From contig NZ_CP144125.1 in the NCBI RefSeq assembly GCF_036429475.1, positions 2,294,001 to 2,358,000 of the forward strand: DNA of 64,000 nt, read 5' to 3'. Numbering within the stretch: position 1 is the stretch's first letter; the number at the start of each line of letters is the position of its first letter. Position numbers and translations under genes: made by a program. Below are positions 27,797 to 36,096 of this stretch, piece after piece. A model generated the notes under the pieces. That model saw nothing but the letters and a program-made list of their open reading frames with translations, was not told the origin of the DNA and searched no databases. Origin of the DNA: Halalkalicoccus sp. CGA53 (GTDB lineage: Archaea > Halobacteriota > Halobacteria > Halobacteriales > Halalkalicoccaceae).

Positions 27797-29407
27797 ATGG
27801 ACGTCAACGAAGCGATCGCGGAGACACTGAGAGACGAGGGTGTGGAGTACCTCTTCGGATTCCCGAGCAACCCGCTGTTCGACACCGACTCGGCCGAAGA
27901 CGTGGGAATCCGGAAGATCATCACCAGACAGGAGCGCACGGCGGTCCACATGGCCGACGCGGTCGGCCGGCTGACCTCCGGGGATCAGGTCGGCGCGTTC
28001 GCCTGCCAGCACGGCCCCGGCACCGAGAACTCGATCGGCGGCGTCGCCCAGGCCTACGGCGAGTCCGCGCCGATCGTCGCCATTCCCGCAGGATACGACC
28101 TCGCGAAGACCGACGTCGACCCGAAGTTCAACTCGCTGGTCGCCTACCAGCCGGTCAGCAAGTCCTGCGAACAGCTCGCCGACCCAGGTGCAGTGAGCGA
28201 GACGATGCGCCGGGCGTTCAGCGCCGCGCGCAACGGCCGGCCACGGCCAGCGGTGGTGGAGGTCCCGAAGGACGTCTTCTACACCGATCTCGAGGGGGAG
28301 TTCGAGTACACCCCCTCGAAGTCTCGCCGTTCCGGTCCCGATCCGGCCGACGTCGAGCGGGCGGCCGAACTGCTTGCAGACGCCGAGCGACCGGTGATAT
28401 TCGCCGGGCAGGGCGTCCACTACGCGAAGGCCTGGGACGACCTCCACGAACTGGCGGAGACGCTCGAAGCACCCGTCGCGACGAGTCTCAACGGGAAGAG
28501 CGCCTTCCCCGAGGATCACCCGCTCGCGCTCGGTGCGGCGAGCAAGAGCGAACCCGGACAGCTCTCTCACTTCGTCCGCGAGGCGGACGTGCTGTTCGGG
28601 GTCGGCTGTTCGTTCACCGACACCGCCTACGGACTGACGGTTCCGGAGGGGCCGACGATCGTCCACTCGACGCTCGACCCCACCGACATCGACAAGGACG
28701 TCGTCTCCGAGCACTCGCTCGTCGGTGACGCCAAGCTCACCCTCTCCGCGCTCGTCGACGATCTCTCGGACCTGGTCGACGCCGACCGCGGTCGGGCCGA
28801 CGCGGTCGCCGACGAGATCGAGTCGGTGAGAGCGGAGTGGCTCGCCGACTGGGAGCCCAAACTCACCTCCGAGGAGACGCCGATCAACCCGTACAGAGTC
28901 GTCCACGAACTCGACACGGCGCTGGACAAGGAGGAGGTCGTCATCACCCACGACGCGGGCAACCCCAGGGACTTCCTCGCGCCCTTCTTCGAGGTGACCG
29001 AACCGCTCTCGTACATCGGCTGGGGCAAGACCACACAGCTCGGCTACGGCCTCGGCCTCGCGATGGGCGCGAAACTGCTCCACCCGGAGAAGGTCTGTGT
29101 GAACCTCTGGGGCGACGGCGCGATCGGGATGACCGGCCTCGAACTCGAGACCGCCGCCCGCGAGGAGCTCCCGGTGCTCTCGGTCCACCTGAACAACTAC
29201 GAGATGGCCGGCTACGACACGCCCTTCTTCGGCGACTGGGCCGACGTCGCCGAGGGGCTGAACTGTCACGGCGAGCGCGTCACCGAGCCCGACGACCTCG
29301 GCGCGGCGATCGATCGCGCGGTCTCCGCGACCGAGGAGGGGACGCCCGCGCTGCTCGAGGTGATCACGTCGAAGGAGACGGAGCTCTCCCGACCCGACCT
29401 CGAGTAG
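27797..29407 (+). CDS. thiamine-diphosphate-dependent enzyme, acetolactate synthase-like
   Basis: 536 residues. The three ThDP-enzyme domains are in order: an N-terminal pyrimidine-binding domain with catalytic Glu 46 (TRQERTAVHMADAVGR), a central domain (PVIFAGQGVHYA near 198), and a C-terminal cofactor domain with GDGAIGMTGLELETAAR to LNN (about 437-468). The substrate is unclear. Glyoxylate carboligase is unlikely because it has Val in place of this Glu. Sequence similarity to oxalyl-CoA decarboxylase is general only, although a class III CoA-transferase follows 64 bases downstream, the partner such a decarboxylase would need. Other options are a 2-oxo acid decarboxylase or acetolactate synthase-like lyase. 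Confidence 0.8.
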   Translation: MDVNEAIAETLRDEGVEYLFGFPSNPLFDTDSAEDVGIRKIITRQERTAVHMADAVGRLTSGDQVGAFACQHGPGTENSIGGVAQAYGESAPIVAIPAGYDLAKTDVDPKFNSLVAYQPVSKSCEQLADPGAVSETMRRAFSAARNGRPRPAVVEVPKDVFYTDLEGEFEYTPSKSRRSGPDPADVERAAELLADAERPVIFAGQGVHYAKAWDDLHELAETLEAPVATSLNGKSAFPEDHPLALGAASKSEPGQLSHFVREADVLFGVGCSFTDTAYGLTVPEGPTIVHSTLDPTDIDKDVVSEHSLVGDAKLTLSALVDDLSDLVDADRGRADAVADEIESVRAEWLADWEPKLTSEETPINPYRVVHELDTALDKEEVVITHDAGNPRDFLAPFFEVTEPLSYIGWGKTTQLGYGLGLAMGAKLLHPEKVCVNLWGDGAIGMTGLELETAAREELPVLSVHLNNYEMAGYDTPFFGDWADVAEGLNCHGERVTEPDDLGAAIDRAVSATEEGTPALLEVITSKETELSRPDLE

Positions 29408-29471
29408 GCTGAGGTCCCGAGAGACGACCCCGAAACGAACCTTTCATGTCGCCGCTGGGCGTTCCCGTCCC

Positions 29472-30770
29472 ATGGACACCGAGAGTGACCCACACGACTC
29501 TGGTCGCGAGTCGACGGGTTCGACGGTCGACCCGAACGGACGGCTCCTGGATGGGATCACGGTCGTCGACCTGACCACCTTCGTCACGGGCGGCTTCGCG
29601 ACGCTGATGCTCGCGAACCAGGGTGCCGAGGTGATCAAGGTCGAACGCCCCGGCGCGGGCGACGATAGCCGTCACTCCGGGCCGCCGTTCGTCCCGGTCG
29701 AGGGCTACGACGGCCCCGGGAGGCCCGCCACCGAGGCCGGCGAGTCGCCGTATTTCTGGACGGTGAACTACGGCAAGCGGAGCGTCGAACTGAACCTCAA
29801 ATCGGAAGCGGGCCTCGCAGCGCTCTATGACCTGATCGAGACCGCCGACGTCGTGATCGAGAACTTCCGGCCGGGCACCGCCGACCGCCTCGGCGTGGGA
29901 TACGAGGACGTACGGGAGCTGAACGGGGACGTGATCTACTGCTCGATCTCCGCGTTCGGCGACTCGGGGCCCTGGAGCGAACGGCCGGGCTACGATCTCC
30001 TCGTGCAGGGGATGAGCGGGATCATGAGCGTTACGGGCCCCGAAGACGGCGACCCGGTGAAGGTCGGGCTCCCGCAGACCGACCTGATCACGGCGATGTG
30101 GGCGGCGTTCGGGATCGTCGGCGCGCTCTTCCGGAGAGAGCGGACGGGCGAGGGCGAGCGCGTCGAACTCGGGATGCTCGACGCGGCGTTGCCGTGGCTC
30201 ACGAAGCAGGCGGGCAAGGCGTTCGTCGGGGAGGAGACCACGCGAATGGGGACGAAAGACCCCGTGCTCGCCCCGTACCAGTCCTATCCTACGGCCGACG
30301 GCTACCTGAACGTCGCCTGCGGCAACCAGCGCCTCTGGGAGGAGTTCTGTGCGGCGATCGATCGGGAGGACCTCGCCGAGGACGATCGGTTCGAGACGAA
30401 CGGCGACCGCGTCGGACACATGGACGAACTGGAGGGAGAGCTCTCGGCGACGCTCGCCGAACGAACGACCGACGAGTGGGTATCGCTCCTGGCCGACGAG
30501 AAGGGCCTTCCCGTGGGGCCGGTCTTCGACGTGAGCGAGGCGCTCACGAACGAGCAGGTCGAAGCACGCGGTGTCGTCGGGACGCTGCCCCACGCCGCGC
30601 TGGGCGAGATCGACGCGATCGAGCACCCGCTCAACTTCGCGGGCGCCGACAGCGGGTTCCAGTCGGGCCCGCCCTTGCTCGGCGAGGACACCGAGAGCGT
30701 TCTCTCGGAACTCGGGTACGATGAGGCGGAGATCGACCGGCTCAGAGAGCGCGGGGCGATCCCCGAGTAG
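29472..30770 (+). CDS. class III CoA-transferase (CaiB/BaiF family), copy 1
   Basis: 432 residues. It transfers CoA between carboxylic acids. The nucleotide-fold start (ITVVDLTTFVTGGFATLMLANQ, then AEVIKVERP) and the catalytic Asp 175 (ERPGYDLLVQG) are present, with the family's SGIMSVTG after it. The first 25 residues are a polar extension. It follows the ThDP enzyme by 64 bases and precedes the second fused dehydrogenase. Possible acceptors are oxalate, malate or other hydroxy acids; formyl-CoA transferase and succinyl-CoA:malate transferase belong to this class. Substrate specificity cannot be read here. Confidence 0.87.
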   Translation: MDTESDPHDSGRESTGSTVDPNGRLLDGITVVDLTTFVTGGFATLMLANQGAEVIKVERPGAGDDSRHSGPPFVPVEGYDGPGRPATEAGESPYFWTVNYGKRSVELNLKSEAGLAALYDLIETADVVIENFRPGTADRLGVGYEDVRELNGDVIYCSISAFGDSGPWSERPGYDLLVQGMSGIMSVTGPEDGDPVKVGLPQTDLITAMWAAFGIVGALFRRERTGEGERVELGMLDAALPWLTKQAGKAFVGEETTRMGTKDPVLAPYQSYPTADGYLNVACGNQRLWEEFCAAIDREDLAEDDRFETNGDRVGHMDELEGELSATLAERTTDEWVSLLADEKGLPVGPVFDVSEALTNEQVEARGVVGTLPHAALGEIDAIEHPLNFAGADSGFQSGPPLLGEDTESVLSELGYDEAEIDRLRERGAIPE

Positions 30771-30797
30771 GAAGGACAGGATCGATCGTTGATGATC

Positions 30798-30814
30798 GTG
30801 CGACTGCATCGCAC
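30798..30814. promoter_or_regulatory. inverted repeat GTGCGA-N5-TCGCAC upstream of paralog 2
   Basis: Perfect 6-base arms just 5 bases before a TATA-like TTATAC (30820-30825), in the position of the BRE element. It is a candidate operator for the downstream dehydrogenase. Confidence 0.35.
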
Positions 30815-30819
30815 AACAG

Positions 30820-30825
30820 TTATAC
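30820..30825 (+). promoter_or_regulatory. TATA-like box before the upstream ORF of paralog 2
   Basis: TTATAC about 26 nt before ATG 30848 and about 140 nt before the dehydrogenase ATG. The predicted leaderless start therefore falls on the 38-residue ORF. Confidence 0.5.
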
Positions 30826-30847
30826 GGCCGTGAGCGCAGGTACGGAT

Positions 30848-30964
30848 ATGAGCGGTTTGCCAACGGCCGACGAGCCGTCGGTCGCCGTCGTGGCGTCCGA
30901 TCCGGCTGGGGAGAGATGGGCGGCGGTCGAAACGGGACGGAGCGCGGGAGGGTCCGGGAACTGA
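30848..30964 (+). CDS. possible 38-residue upstream ORF coupled to paralog 2
   Basis: Starts MSGLPTADEPSVAVVASD and ends GGSGN. Its TGA shares an A with the ATG of the dehydrogenase (TGATG), the arrangement used for translational coupling. A TATA-like box 26 nt upstream suggests its ATG is the transcript start. The sequence is acidic to neutral and has no known domain. It could be a regulatory leader peptide, or non-coding 5' leader. Confidence 0.35.
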   Translation: MSGLPTADEPSVAVVASDPAGERWAAVETGRSAGGSGN

Positions 30965-33957
30965 TGGCGACGAGCAGAGAGAGGGGAGATCCGGCGACCG
31001 ACGACCGGTCGAACTACGACTACCGGAACGACGAGGTGAACCGGCCGGGGATGGTCCGGGACCTAAAAGGGCTCGTCGAGGGCGACGTCCGCTTCGACGA
31101 GTACACCCGACAGCTCTACGCGACGGACGCGAGCGCGTACGAGGTGACGCCGATCGGCGTCGTCTATCCCAGGTCGACGGAGGACGTCGCCGCAGTCGTC
31201 TCCTACTGCGCCGACCGCGAGATCCCAGTCCTCCCACGCGGCGGCGGGACGAGCCTCGCGGGCCAGGCGGTCAACCGCGCGGTCGTCCTCGACTTCTCGA
31301 GGTATATGACCGACCTGCTCGCGATCGACGGGGAGGAAGGGACCGCCCGGGCACGGAGCGGGATCACCGTCGCCGGGCTGAACCGGGCGATCGAGCACAC
31401 GGGACAGAAGTTCGCGCCCGATCCATCGACGGCCGATCGGAGTGCGCTGGGCGGGGCGATCGGGAACAACACGACCGGGGCACACTCGCTCAAGTACGGG
31501 AAAACCGACGCCTACGTCGAGGAGTGCGAGGCAGTTCTGGCGGACGGCACGGTCACGACGTTCGGCGAGACTCCCCTCTCGGAGATCCGCGAGGGGGCCG
31601 ACCCCGACGGTGACCTGCTCTCGCGGATCTACGCGAACGTCCTCGAGGTGATCGACGATTCTAGTCACCTGATCGAGGAGGCGTATCCCACGCTCAAACG
31701 GAACGTCTCGGGCTACAACCTGGACGTGCTGATCGAGGAGGGACGAGAGGCAGAGCGGGCGATCGAACGGGGCGAGGAGGGGACGGTGAACCTCGCGAAA
31801 CTGCTCGTCGGTAGCGAGGGGACCCTGGCAGTGATCACCGAAGCGAACGTCTCGCTCGAACCGATTCCCGAGACGAAGAGCGTGGCGGTGCTCACCTACG
31901 ACGACCTGCTCTCGGCGATGGAGGACGTCGGAGCGATCTTAGAGCACGACCCCGCCGCCGTGGAGGTGCTCGACGACGTGCTCGTCGACCTCGCGCGGGA
32001 GACGGCCGAGTTCAAAGACGTCGTCGGGCGGCTTCCCGATGGCACCGGCTCGTTCCTGCTCGTCGAGTTCTACGCCGAGGGAGAGGAGGAGGGCAGGGAG
32101 AAGGTGAAGGGCCTGATCGAGGATCGCGTAGGCGAGATCGCGTTCGACTCGCTCGAAGCTTACGGGAAGGAAGAGCGGAAGGATCTCTGGACGATGCGGA
32201 AGGCGTCGACGCCGATCCTGCTCGGGAGAACGGGGAAAGAGAAACACATCGCGTTCATCGAGGACATCGCGATCCCGCCCGAGCACCTCCCCGAGTACGT
32301 CGCGGAGTTCCAGGCGGTGATGGAAGAGGCGGGGACGTTCGGGAGCTTCTACGCCCACGCGGGCCCTGGTTGTCTGCACGTCCGGCCGCTGATCAATACA
32401 CATTCTATCGAGGGGATCGAGGCGATGTACGAGATCTCGGACGGGGCGACCGACCTCGCCGTGAAGTACGGCGGGTCGGTCTCGGGCGAGCACGGCGACG
32501 GCCGGGCGCGCACCCAGTGGAACCGGAAACTCTACGGCGAGGAGGTGTTCGGCCTATTCAAGGAACTGAAGACGGCGTTCGACCCCGACTGGCTGCTCAA
32601 CCCGGGAATGGTCTGTGGCGACGTCTCGATGACCGAGAACCTCCGCTTCGACCTGGAGGACGTCTTCGACGCCGGGTTCGAGCCTGCGCTCAACTGGGAG
32701 AACGAGAACGGGTTCAGAGGAATGGTCGAGCTCTGCCACGGCTGTGGCGGCTGCCGGACGAGTCAGGCGGGAACCGGCGGCGTGATGTGCCCGACCTACC
32801 GCGCAGCGGAGGAAGAGATCACCTCGACGCGTGGTCGGGCGAACATGCTCCGGCAGGCGATGACGGGGGCGTTCACCGAAGAGGAGATCTTCGAGGAGGA
32901 GTTCCTCCACGAGGTGCTCGATCTCTGTGTCGGCTGCAAGGGCTGTGCGAAGAACTGCCCGAGCGAGGTCGACCTCGCGAAGCTGAAAGTCGAGGTCGAA
33001 CACGCCGCCCACGAGCGAAACGGGATCGGCCTTCGGACCAGACTGTTCGCGAACATCGACCGGCTCTCGGCGCTCGGGAGCGCGCTCGCACCGCTCTCGA
33101 ACCTGGGGACGAAATTCCCTGGTTCGCGGCTGGTGATGGAGAGGACGATCGGCATCGCGCGGGATCGCTCACTCCCGGAGTTCTACCGCGAGTCGCTCGA
33201 AGACTGGTTCGAGGACCGGGGTGGATCGACGGTGGCGGAGAGCGAGGCGGATCGGAACGTCGTGCTGTTCCCTGACGCGTACACGAACTACAGCAACCCC
33301 GGTGCGGGAAAGGCCGCGGTGCGGGTGCTCGAGGCCGCGGGCGTCCACGTCGCGATTCCCGAGGGTGTGACCGGTTCCGGCAGACCGCCACACTCGAAAG
33401 GGGTGCTCGAGAAGGCGCGCTCGCACGCGCGACGGAACGTCGACGCCCTGGTCCCGGAAGTCGAGGCTGGCTGGGACGTGGTGATCGTCGAGCCCTCGGA
33501 CGCAGTGATGTTCCAGTCCGATTACCTCGACCTGCTCTCGGGCGAGGACGTCGAACGAGTGGCGCGAAACACCTACGGCGTGATGGAGTACCTCGACGCG
33601 TTCCGGCTGGACGAGACGCTCTCGTTCGGGGAGGTGGACGAACACCTCACGTACCACGGCCACTGCCACCAGAAGGCGACGGCGAAAGACCACCACGCGG
33701 TGGGCGTGCTCCGCAGAGCGGGCTACCGGGTCGACCCGCTCGACAGCACCTGCTGCGGGATGGCCGGCTCCTTTGGATACGAGGCCGAACACTACGCGAT
33801 GAGCCAGGCGATCGGGTCGATCCTCTTCTCGCAGATCGACGGGAGCGAGGGCGAATCGGTCGTCGCACCCGGCGCGTCCTGTCGGACCCAGATCGGCGAC
33901 GAGTTCGGCGAGAAACCGCCCCACCCGATCGAGAAACTGGAAGCGAGTCTCGCGTAG
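30964..33957 (+). CDS. fused FAD / Fe-S D-2-hydroxyacid dehydrogenase, paralog 2
   Basis: 997 residues with the same layout as paralog 1: PCMH FAD domain (LPRGGGTSLAGQAVN near 97), FAD-oxidase C domain, clusters CHGCGGCRTSQ (near 592) and CVGCKGCAKNCPSEVD (near 655), and C-terminal HGHCHQKATAKDHH and CCGMAGSFGYEAEHYAMSQ. It is much closer to paralog 3 than to paralog 1; several DNA patches are identical to paralog 3. The start MATSRERG was chosen because it matches the paralog 3 start and overlaps the upstream ORF; an ATG at 30916 is the alternative. It lies between two CoA-transferase genes, so its product may be handed to CoA chemistry. Substrate unknown. Confidence 0.88.
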   Translation: MATSRERGDPATDDRSNYDYRNDEVNRPGMVRDLKGLVEGDVRFDEYTRQLYATDASAYEVTPIGVVYPRSTEDVAAVVSYCADREIPVLPRGGGTSLAGQAVNRAVVLDFSRYMTDLLAIDGEEGTARARSGITVAGLNRAIEHTGQKFAPDPSTADRSALGGAIGNNTTGAHSLKYGKTDAYVEECEAVLADGTVTTFGETPLSEIREGADPDGDLLSRIYANVLEVIDDSSHLIEEAYPTLKRNVSGYNLDVLIEEGREAERAIERGEEGTVNLAKLLVGSEGTLAVITEANVSLEPIPETKSVAVLTYDDLLSAMEDVGAILEHDPAAVEVLDDVLVDLARETAEFKDVVGRLPDGTGSFLLVEFYAEGEEEGREKVKGLIEDRVGEIAFDSLEAYGKEERKDLWTMRKASTPILLGRTGKEKHIAFIEDIAIPPEHLPEYVAEFQAVMEEAGTFGSFYAHAGPGCLHVRPLINTHSIEGIEAMYEISDGATDLAVKYGGSVSGEHGDGRARTQWNRKLYGEEVFGLFKELKTAFDPDWLLNPGMVCGDVSMTENLRFDLEDVFDAGFEPALNWENENGFRGMVELCHGCGGCRTSQAGTGGVMCPTYRAAEEEITSTRGRANMLRQAMTGAFTEEEIFEEEFLHEVLDLCVGCKGCAKNCPSEVDLAKLKVEVEHAAHERNGIGLRTRLFANIDRLSALGSALAPLSNLGTKFPGSRLVMERTIGIARDRSLPEFYRESLEDWFEDRGGSTVAESEADRNVVLFPDAYTNYSNPGAGKAAVRVLEAAGVHVAIPEGVTGSGRPPHSKGVLEKARSHARRNVDALVPEVEAGWDVVIVEPSDAVMFQSDYLDLLSGEDVERVARNTYGVMEYLDAFRLDETLSFGEVDEHLTYHGHCHQKATAKDHHAVGVLRRAGYRVDPLDSTCCGMAGSFGYEAEHYAMSQAIGSILFSQIDGSEGESVVAPGASCRTQIGDEFGEKPPHPIEKLEASLA
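31111..31166 (+). repeat. 56-base identity tract shared with paralog 3 (42862-42917)
   Basis: The DNA is identical over 56 bases, including third codon positions, while the flanks differ at many silent sites. It encodes the QLYATDASAYEVTPIGVV segment. Confidence 0.8.
31504..31562 (+). repeat. 59-base identity tract shared with paralog 3 (43255-43313)
   Basis: Identical DNA encoding TDAYVEECEAVLADGTVTT, bounded by silent differences on both sides. Confidence 0.8.
32465..32603 (+). repeat. 139-base identity tract shared with paralog 3 (44285-44423)
   Basis: The longest identical patch between the two genes. It covers the conserved GGSVSGEHGDGRARTQW region and the following LFKELKTAFDPDWLLNP segment. 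No silent change occurs in 139 bases. Confidence 0.85.
33757..33830 (+). repeat. 74-base identity tract shared with paralog 3 (45565-45638)
   Basis: Identical DNA for GMAGSFGYEAEHYAMSQAIG and following residues. The codons just before it (Cys-Cys) already differ silently. Confidence 0.8.
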
Positions 33958-33975
33958 TCCTGCCCGAAGGCAGTT

Positions 33976-35214
33976 TCACTCGCCGAACGCGCCGCCCTCT
34001 CGCCACGCCGAGAGCGTCGTCTGCTCGCCTGCCACCTCGGAGAACACCTCGTCGGTGTGCTCGCCGAGGCGTGGAGCGGGGCTCCGAACGACGTCCTCGA
34101 ACCCGGGGAAGTTGATCGGGTGGCCGGGGAGGAGGAGTTCTCCGGCGTCCGGGTCGGTGTGTTCGATCACGAGGTCTCGTGCGGCGGTCTGTTCGTGTTC
34201 GACGACGTCCGCGACGTCGTTGATCGGCCCACACGGAAAGCCCGCCTCGGTGAGGACCGAGAGCCAGTGTTCCGCCGACTCCTCCTCGAGTCGATCCTGG
34301 ATCGCACCCACGACTGTCTCGGCGTTCGCCATCCGCTCTCTGTTCGTCTCGAACTCCCTGACCGACTCACACCCCACCACGTCGACGAATGCGTCCCAGC
34401 GAGCGTCGCTCGGCACGCCCGTGACGATCGACTTCGTCCCGGTCTCGAACACCTGGTACGGGACGAGCGCCTGGTGGCTCCGTCCCTGCGGGCCGGGCAC
34501 CTCGCCGGTCAACGAGTAGTTCGTCAGGTACTCGTTCAGCAGCGTGACGATGGCGTCGAACAGGCCAACGTCGAGCTTGCCGACGAACTCCCTCTCGTCG
34601 TTCGTCCCGTCGTTCTCACCCTCACCGGACCCCACCCGCCCGCGTTCGTGGAGCCGGGCGAGCACGCCGATCGTCGCGAACATCCCCGCAGTCAGGTCGC
34701 CGACGGCCTGTCCCACCTTCACCGGCTCGCCCCCCTCCGGACCGGTGACGCTCATGATCCCGCCCTCGGCCTGGAGGATGAGGTCGAGCCCGGGTTTCTC
34801 TCGCATCGGGCCGGTCTCGCCGTAGCCCTTGACGCTCGCGTAGACGAGCTCCGGGTTCAGCTCTTTCAGATCGTCGTAGCCGATGCCGAGTTTGTCGGTG
34901 ACGCCGTAGCCGAAGTTCTCGACGAAGACGTCGGCGTCGGCGAGTAGCGCACGGGCCGCCTCTACACCGGCGTCGCTCTTGAGGTCGAGCGTGACCGACT
35001 CCTTGTTTCGGTTGAGCGCGACGAAGTAGCCGGTCTTGCCGTCCTGGCCGACGCCCTGGACCCTGACTGGGTCGCCGACGCCCGGCCGTTCGATCTTGAT
35101 CACGCGCGCGCCCATGTCCGCGAGCAGCGCCCCGCAGAACGGGCCGGCGCGGTGGGCGGTCATCTCGACGACGGTGAGTTCCGAGAGCGGTCCCTCAGTA
35201 TCGGTCTCGGGCAT
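33976..35214 (-). CDS. class III CoA-transferase (CaiB/BaiF family), copy 2
   Basis: 412 residues. The fold start is LTVVEMTAHRAGPFCGALLA with ARVIKIERPG; catalytic Asp is D144 (KPGLDLILQAEGG). A Gly/Glu-rich loop near 200-225 is a halophile-type insertion. Identity to copy 1 is low, so it is not a recent duplicate. The upstream crotonase gene ends 2 bases before its start, so the two form an operon: CoA transfer to an acid and hydration or isomerisation of the CoA ester, like the CaiB/CaiD pair. It converges with paralog 2 (18-base gap). A 22-residue upstream extension is rejected. Confidence 0.86.
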   Translation of the reverse strand: MPETDTEGPLSELTVVEMTAHRAGPFCGALLADMGARVIKIERPGVGDPVRVQGVGQDGKTGYFVALNRNKESVTLDLKSDAGVEAARALLADADVFVENFGYGVTDKLGIGYDDLKELNPELVYASVKGYGETGPMREKPGLDLILQAEGGIMSVTGPEGGEPVKVGQAVGDLTAGMFATIGVLARLHERGRVGSGEGENDGTNDEREFVGKLDVGLFDAIVTLLNEYLTNYSLTGEVPGPQGRSHQALVPYQVFETGTKSIVTGVPSDARWDAFVDVVGCESVREFETNRERMANAETVVGAIQDRLEEESAEHWLSVLTEAGFPCGPINDVADVVEHEQTAARDLVIEHTDPDAGELLLPGHPINFPGFEDVVRSPAPRLGEHTDEVFSEVAGEQTTLSAWREGGAFGE

Positions 35215-35216
35215 GG

Positions 35217-35999
35217 TCACTCGCCCTCGTTGAACTCGTCGACCAGCCGGCGGCGTTCCTCGCCCGCGAACTGCTCCCACCAGAGGTCCGCCTCGTACTC
35301 GCGGGCGGTCTCGGCGTCGGGTGCTTCGACTGCGTAGTTGATCGCCTCTTTCGAGTTCTTCACCGCCTCGCGACCGGTATCCTGGATCGCGTCGATTATC
35401 TCCTGGACCGTCCCGTCCAGTTCCTCTCTGGGCACGGCGTGGTTGATCAGACCGATCCGTTCGGCCTCGGCGGCGTCGATGAACCCAGCGGTCAGCACGA
35501 GTTCCTTCGCTTTCGCCTCACCCACTAACTCGACCGCTCTCCGGTTAGCACCACCGGTCGGGATCTGACCGATGTTGGCGACGGGGACGCCGAACTTGGC
35601 GTCCTCGGTCGCAACGCGCATGTCACAGTACATCGCGGTGATCAGCCCGCCGCCGACGCAGTAGCCGTTTACCTTCGCGATCACGGGCGCGTGACAGTGA
35701 AGCGGTTTCTGGTACATCTCGTAGAACAGTTCCTGACGGTCGCGCTGGTGGGCGTGTTCGTCCGTCGTTCCGGCGTACTCGGTGATGTCCGCACCGGCGG
35801 AGAAGGCGTCGTCGCCCTCGCCGGTGATCACGACGGCGTCGATCGAACGGTCGAGCGCGATGGCGTCGAACGCCCTGCGCAGGTCGAGCATGACGTCGTC
35901 GTTGAGCGCGTTGTACTTCTCGGGGCGGTGGAACTCGATGGTCGCGACGCCGTCGGCGATCTCGACGCTGAGGCTGGCGTACGCGTCGTGGCGTACCAT
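35217..35999 (-). CDS. enoyl-CoA hydratase/isomerase family protein (crotonase)
   Basis: 260 residues. Oxyanion-hole motifs are AFSAGADI (about 65) and NGYCVGGGL (about 107). Of the two catalytic glutamates of classical enoyl-CoA hydratase, the second is present (KAKELVLT, about 168), but the first, in the FGxPE motif, is replaced (FGVPVANIG, about 142). Such single-Glu members are often isomerases or have other reactions, so simple hydration should not be assumed. It is the first gene of an operon with CoA-transferase copy 2. A TATA-like box lies 27 nt upstream. Confidence 0.87.
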   Translation of the reverse strand: MVRHDAYASLSVEIADGVATIEFHRPEKYNALNDDVMLDLRRAFDAIALDRSIDAVVITGEGDDAFSAGADITEYAGTTDEHAHQRDRQELFYEMYQKPLHCHAPVIAKVNGYCVGGGLITAMYCDMRVATEDAKFGVPVANIGQIPTGGANRRAVELVGEAKAKELVLTAGFIDAAEAERIGLINHAVPREELDGTVQEIIDAIQDTGREAVKNSKEAINYAVEAPDAETAREYEADLWWEQFAGEERRRLVDEFNEGE

Positions 36000-36020
36000 G
36001 GCGCCGATCGACGGGGTACG

Positions 36021-36030
36021 AGCAAAAAGC
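36021..36030 (-). promoter_or_regulatory. TATA-like box of the crotonase/CoA-transferase operon
   Basis: Minus-strand GCTTTTTGCT centred 27 nt before ATG 35999. Confidence 0.45.
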
Positions 36031-36067
36031 TTCCCTCGTTGCTCGAGTGCCTGCCGCGGTCCGTGGC

Positions 36068-36073
36068 TTTATC
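36068..36073 (+). promoter_or_regulatory. TATA-like box of the malate/tartrate dehydrogenase-type gene
   Basis: TTTATC about 27 nt before ATG 36097; a leaderless start is likely. Confidence 0.45.
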
Positions 36074-36096
36074 GCCCCCATCGCCGTTCGTAACCC

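Noticed and set aside
33976-35214. CoA-transferase copy 2 as a recent duplicate of copy 1
   Set aside because: Protein similarity is limited to family motifs, and no shared DNA tract is visible, unlike the dehydrogenase paralogs.
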